Part shown: piece after piece, positions 5,467-6,534 of the stretch
How positions within the stretch are numbered: the first letter of the stretch is position 1
Layout: each line of letters starts with the position of its first letter
Source: Chloroflexi bacterium UBA4730
GTDB lineage: Bacteria; Chloroflexota; Limnocylindria; P2-11E
Assembly: GCA_002404155.1 (NCBI GenBank)
Contig: DHJC01000045.1
Coordinates: 1 to 6,534 of the forward strand
Reading direction: 5' to 3'
Length of the DNA: 6,534 nucleotides
Translations under genes and position numbers: made by a program
Notes under the pieces: model-generated
The model's input: the letters and a program-made list of their open reading frames with translations, nothing else
The model's database searches: none
What the model was told of the DNA's origin: nothing

Positions 5467-6534
5467 CTAATGCACCTGGAGGCTGCCGCCCCCGAGCGCT
5501 TGCTCGGTGGTCCGTGGCGGGGTTCCGATCCAGTTGCTCGAGTAGAGCAGGGAGTTGTTCACGTCCAAGATCGCGATCCCGATCGTGTCCGGGCTGCCAT
5601 CCGTCAGTGTGACCTGGAGCAGCAGGTTCCCGGTGCCTGGGTTGACGACACCCGGTATGAGCGCGTCCCACCATTGGAAGTTGGCCTTGCTCGTGAACGA
5701 CGCCTGCGTGCCGTCCGGGGTCACGGTGAGATTCGAGAGCGCGTTGGCCTTGTACTGGTAGATGCAGACCGACACGCACGGTTGGCCGTCCGGCTTCACG
5801 CTCCGGCGAACGATGATGTTCGCTTGGCCCTGGAGGTTCGTGCCGGACTTGTTGTACTTCACGTTGAAGCCGAAGTTGTTCTTCGTTCCGGTGTCGCCAT
5901 TGTAGGAGCCCGCGGAGTTCGTGAGGTTGACGTAGCCGCCGCCTGTGATGAAGTTCACCAGCAGCGGGATGTACACGTTGAGGATTCCTACATCGCTTGG
6001 TCCGGCGTAGTTGCTGCCCCCTATCGCGGTGGTCACGACGTAGGTGGTGCCGCCGCCGGTGCTCGACGCTGGGGCGGTGAAGGTGCAGACCGCGGTGCCG
6101 GTCGTGGCCGTGACCATGCCGACGTTGGCTGGACCACAGACGATTGGTGTGCCGGTGAACGGTGTCGCCGTGAACGTCACCTTCGCGGTCGTGATGTCAC
6201 CCCCGGTGACCGTCACGGTCGCCGACACGGTGACCTGGGCCGTGGTGTTCGTGGGCGAGCCCGTGCTGACCATGTTGGGGCCGGTGTAGGCGACCGTCGC
6301 GGGAGCCACAGTGATCGTCAGCGTGCCGCGAGCGGTGCCGCTCGTGTAGCTGATCGTGTAGTTGCTGCGGGCGAGCCCGCTCACGGTGATCTTGTACGTG
6401 CCGACGTTCACGGCTGGGTTTGTCGGGTCGGTGACATAGGTCGGTGTGCCGAGGCTGCTGAGCGTGTCGCTCGACCCGAGCGTGCCGCTCGCGAGCGCGA
6501 TGCTGAACGCGGGCGTCGAGTCGCCATAGACGCG
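5467..6534 (-). CDS. Secreted MBG/Ig-like repeat protein with glycine-rich C-terminal module (5' partial)
   Basis: The frame is open to the right edge, so only the last 355 residues are seen and GTG 6411 is not the true start. Residues 1-75 form an MBG-type Ig-like repeat: RVYGDSTPAFSIAL at the front, NVGTYKITVSGL, NYTISYTSGT, and LTITVAPATV at the end. Residues 76-185 are a Thr/Val-rich Ig-like domain (VTVSATVTVTGGDITTAKVT) with two Cys (IVCGPAN, AVCTFTA) that could form a disulfide, fitting an exported protein. From about 190 a different module begins with FITGGGYVNL, contains NNFGFNVKYNKSG, a CVSVC pair and DTIGIAILDVNNSLLYSSNW, and ends ALGGGSLQVH. This glycine-rich module recurs at the C-terminus of secreted proteins of Chloroflexota and Actinomycetota, with no LPXTG or membrane anchor after it. 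The role is probably surface or adhesin-like; the ligand is unknown. Low Lys/Arg and high Thr/Gly/Ser match extracellular repeat proteins. Confidence 0.85.
   Translation of the reverse strand, partial: RVYGDSTPAFSIALASGTLGSSDTLSSLGTPTYVTDPTNPAVNVGTYKITVSGLARSNYTISYTSGTARGTLTITVAPATVAYTGPNMVSTGSPTNTTAQVTVSATVTVTGGDITTAKVTFTATPFTGTPIVCGPANVGMVTATTGTAVCTFTAPASSTGGGTTYVVTTAIGGSNYAGPSDVGILNVYIPLLVNFITGGGYVNLTNSAGSYNGDTGTKNNFGFNVKYNKSGTNLQGQANIIVRRSVKPDGQPCVSVCIYQYKANALSNLTVTPDGTQASFTSKANFQWWDALIPGVVNPGTGNLLLQVTLTDGSPDTIGIAILDVNNSLLYSSNWIGTPPRTTEQALGGGSLQVH

Noticed and set aside
5324..5779. - strand frame of 151 codons overlapping the end of the MBG/Ig gene
   Set aside because: It is in a shifted frame of the MBG/Ig gene, runs through its terminator hairpin, and has no motif.
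6044..6289. + strand frame of 81 codons with Val-rich translation
   Set aside because: It is the mirror of the Thr/Val-rich Ig-like domain coded on the - strand. A valine-rich antisense is expected from GTC/GAC-type repeats.

Overview
The window is uniformly GC-rich DNA with GTG starts and 4-nt stop/start overlaps. It looks like a chromosomal fragment of a high-GC bacterium. The actinobacterial-style degenerate phosphohexomutase domain and the secreted MBG/Ig proteins with a glycine-rich tail make me favour Chloroflexota (a Limnocylindria-like lineage) or a neighbouring group such as Actinomycetota. This is an inference from protein style only. No rRNA, tRNA, CRISPR array, transposase or phage gene is visible.

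Positions 1-3301 (+ strand) hold a tightly packed gene string. It starts with the C-terminal part of a mannose-1-phosphate guanylyltransferase/phosphohexomutase-like protein whose mutase active-site loops are lost. Next comes a nitrilase-superfamily amidohydrolase with the hallmarks of the glutaminase domain of NAD+ synthetase, then an ammonia-dependent-type NAD+ synthetase (nadE), then a 10-TM EamA/DMT permease. The gene pairs meet in GTGA, GTGA and probably CTGA overlaps, so translation is likely coupled. The amidase and NadE together look like a glutamine-dependent NAD+ synthetase split into two subunits.

Positions 3302-3873 (+) hold a short intergenic region with a perfect 14-bp palindrome, then a well-expressed-looking (good Shine-Dalgarno) membrane-anchored protein of unknown function. 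A strong hairpin (3872-3923) separates it from a convergent, previously easy-to-miss 53-aa single-TM protein on the - strand (3943-4104), which has an AT-richer upstream region carrying AGGTA-type repeats.

Positions 4229-6534 (- strand) hold secreted or surface protein material. At the right edge is the C-terminal part of an MBG/Ig-like repeat protein (5467-6534, continuing out of the window). Downstream of it lies a heavily decayed sialidase/BNR-propeller gene (about 4281-5190), readable only by combining all three - frames. Both end in the same kind of glycine-rich C-terminal module (LGGGS..(V/I)H) and both are followed by a GC-rich hairpin. The unusual points of the window are this decayed neighbour with a shared tail, the split NAD synthetase, the catalytically degenerate mutase domain, and the probable CTG start of the permease. 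I do not see a clearly new multi-gene system.
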